DNA of 32,197 nucleotides from Flexilinea sp. (lineage in GTDB: Bacteria > Chloroflexota > Anaerolineae > Anaerolineales > Anaerolineaceae): NCBI GenBank assembly GCA_017432685.1, contig JAFRIR010000128.1, positions 1 through 32,197 on the forward strand, read 5' to 3'. The position numbers and the translations under genes are program-made. Below, in pieces: positions 32,193-32,197 of the stretch. The notes beneath the pieces were generated by a model that was not told the DNA's origin, searched no databases, and saw nothing but the letters and a program-made list of their open reading frames with translations. Within the stretch, counting starts at the first letter, position 1. Every line of letters starts with the position of its first letter.

Positions 32193-32197
32193 AAAAA

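Overview
Chromosomal window from a bacterium of roughly even base composition, with 23 annotated protein genes, one tRNA gene and an unusual amount of structured repeat DNA between them. Gene content (Msm-type sugar importer with a UgpC/MsmK ATPase, GH36 alpha-galactosidase with an AraC activator, DUF624/YesL-like membrane protein, FliB-like protein, SPFH protein, AGGAGG ribosome sites, tRNA with encoded CCA) suggests a monoderm-type anaerobe. Clostridia (Bacillota) fit best by recollection of the families; Anaerolineae (Chloroflexota) cannot be excluded from sequence alone.

Layout. 1-349: nested inverted repeats. 350-4028 (minus): MFS transporter, alpha/beta hydrolase and an iron-type ABC binding protein, with hairpin repeats in the gaps. 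4080-7790 (minus): S9 peptidase, GT39-like membrane protein and zinc-ribbon membrane protein in one compact operon. 7791-14039 (plus): a promoter with an embedded operator, a 130-bp MITE, then a membrane-anchored double-TIR/Sel1/TPR protein and an HD/RyR-domain protein. This two-gene unit is the best candidate for a little-described conflict or signalling system. 14176-21088: small membrane protein, FliB-like protein, sucCD, SPFH-HTH protein and partner, YesL-like pair. 21157-29351: complete alpha-galactoside locus (aga, araC/msmR, msmG, msmF, msmE; divergent msmK). 29452-32081: leaderless GNAT-pyrophosphatase fusion, tRNA-Ser(GGA), membrane GGDEF protein.

Working together. The alpha-galactoside genes form one functional set: the binding protein and two permeases import the oligosaccharide, MsmK supplies ATPase activity, Aga cleaves the product and the AraC protein presumably senses the sugar. 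In the TIR/HD-RyR pair, a plausible reading is that TPR/Sel1 and RyR regions sense a ligand or partner while TIR (NAD-linked) and HD (phosphohydrolase) act on nucleotides; this is inference.

Repeats. Five intergenic sites carry arrays of 7-bp units, each site with its own heptamer, three of them as two facing arms that can pair and that run up to the start codon of the next gene. Other repeats are a MITE family with GGGCAYCTCTAAAAACT ends, a covarying hairpin element next to two gene ends, and a dispersed GGGACTGTCCC palindrome. All assignments are from reading the sequence; no database search was possible.
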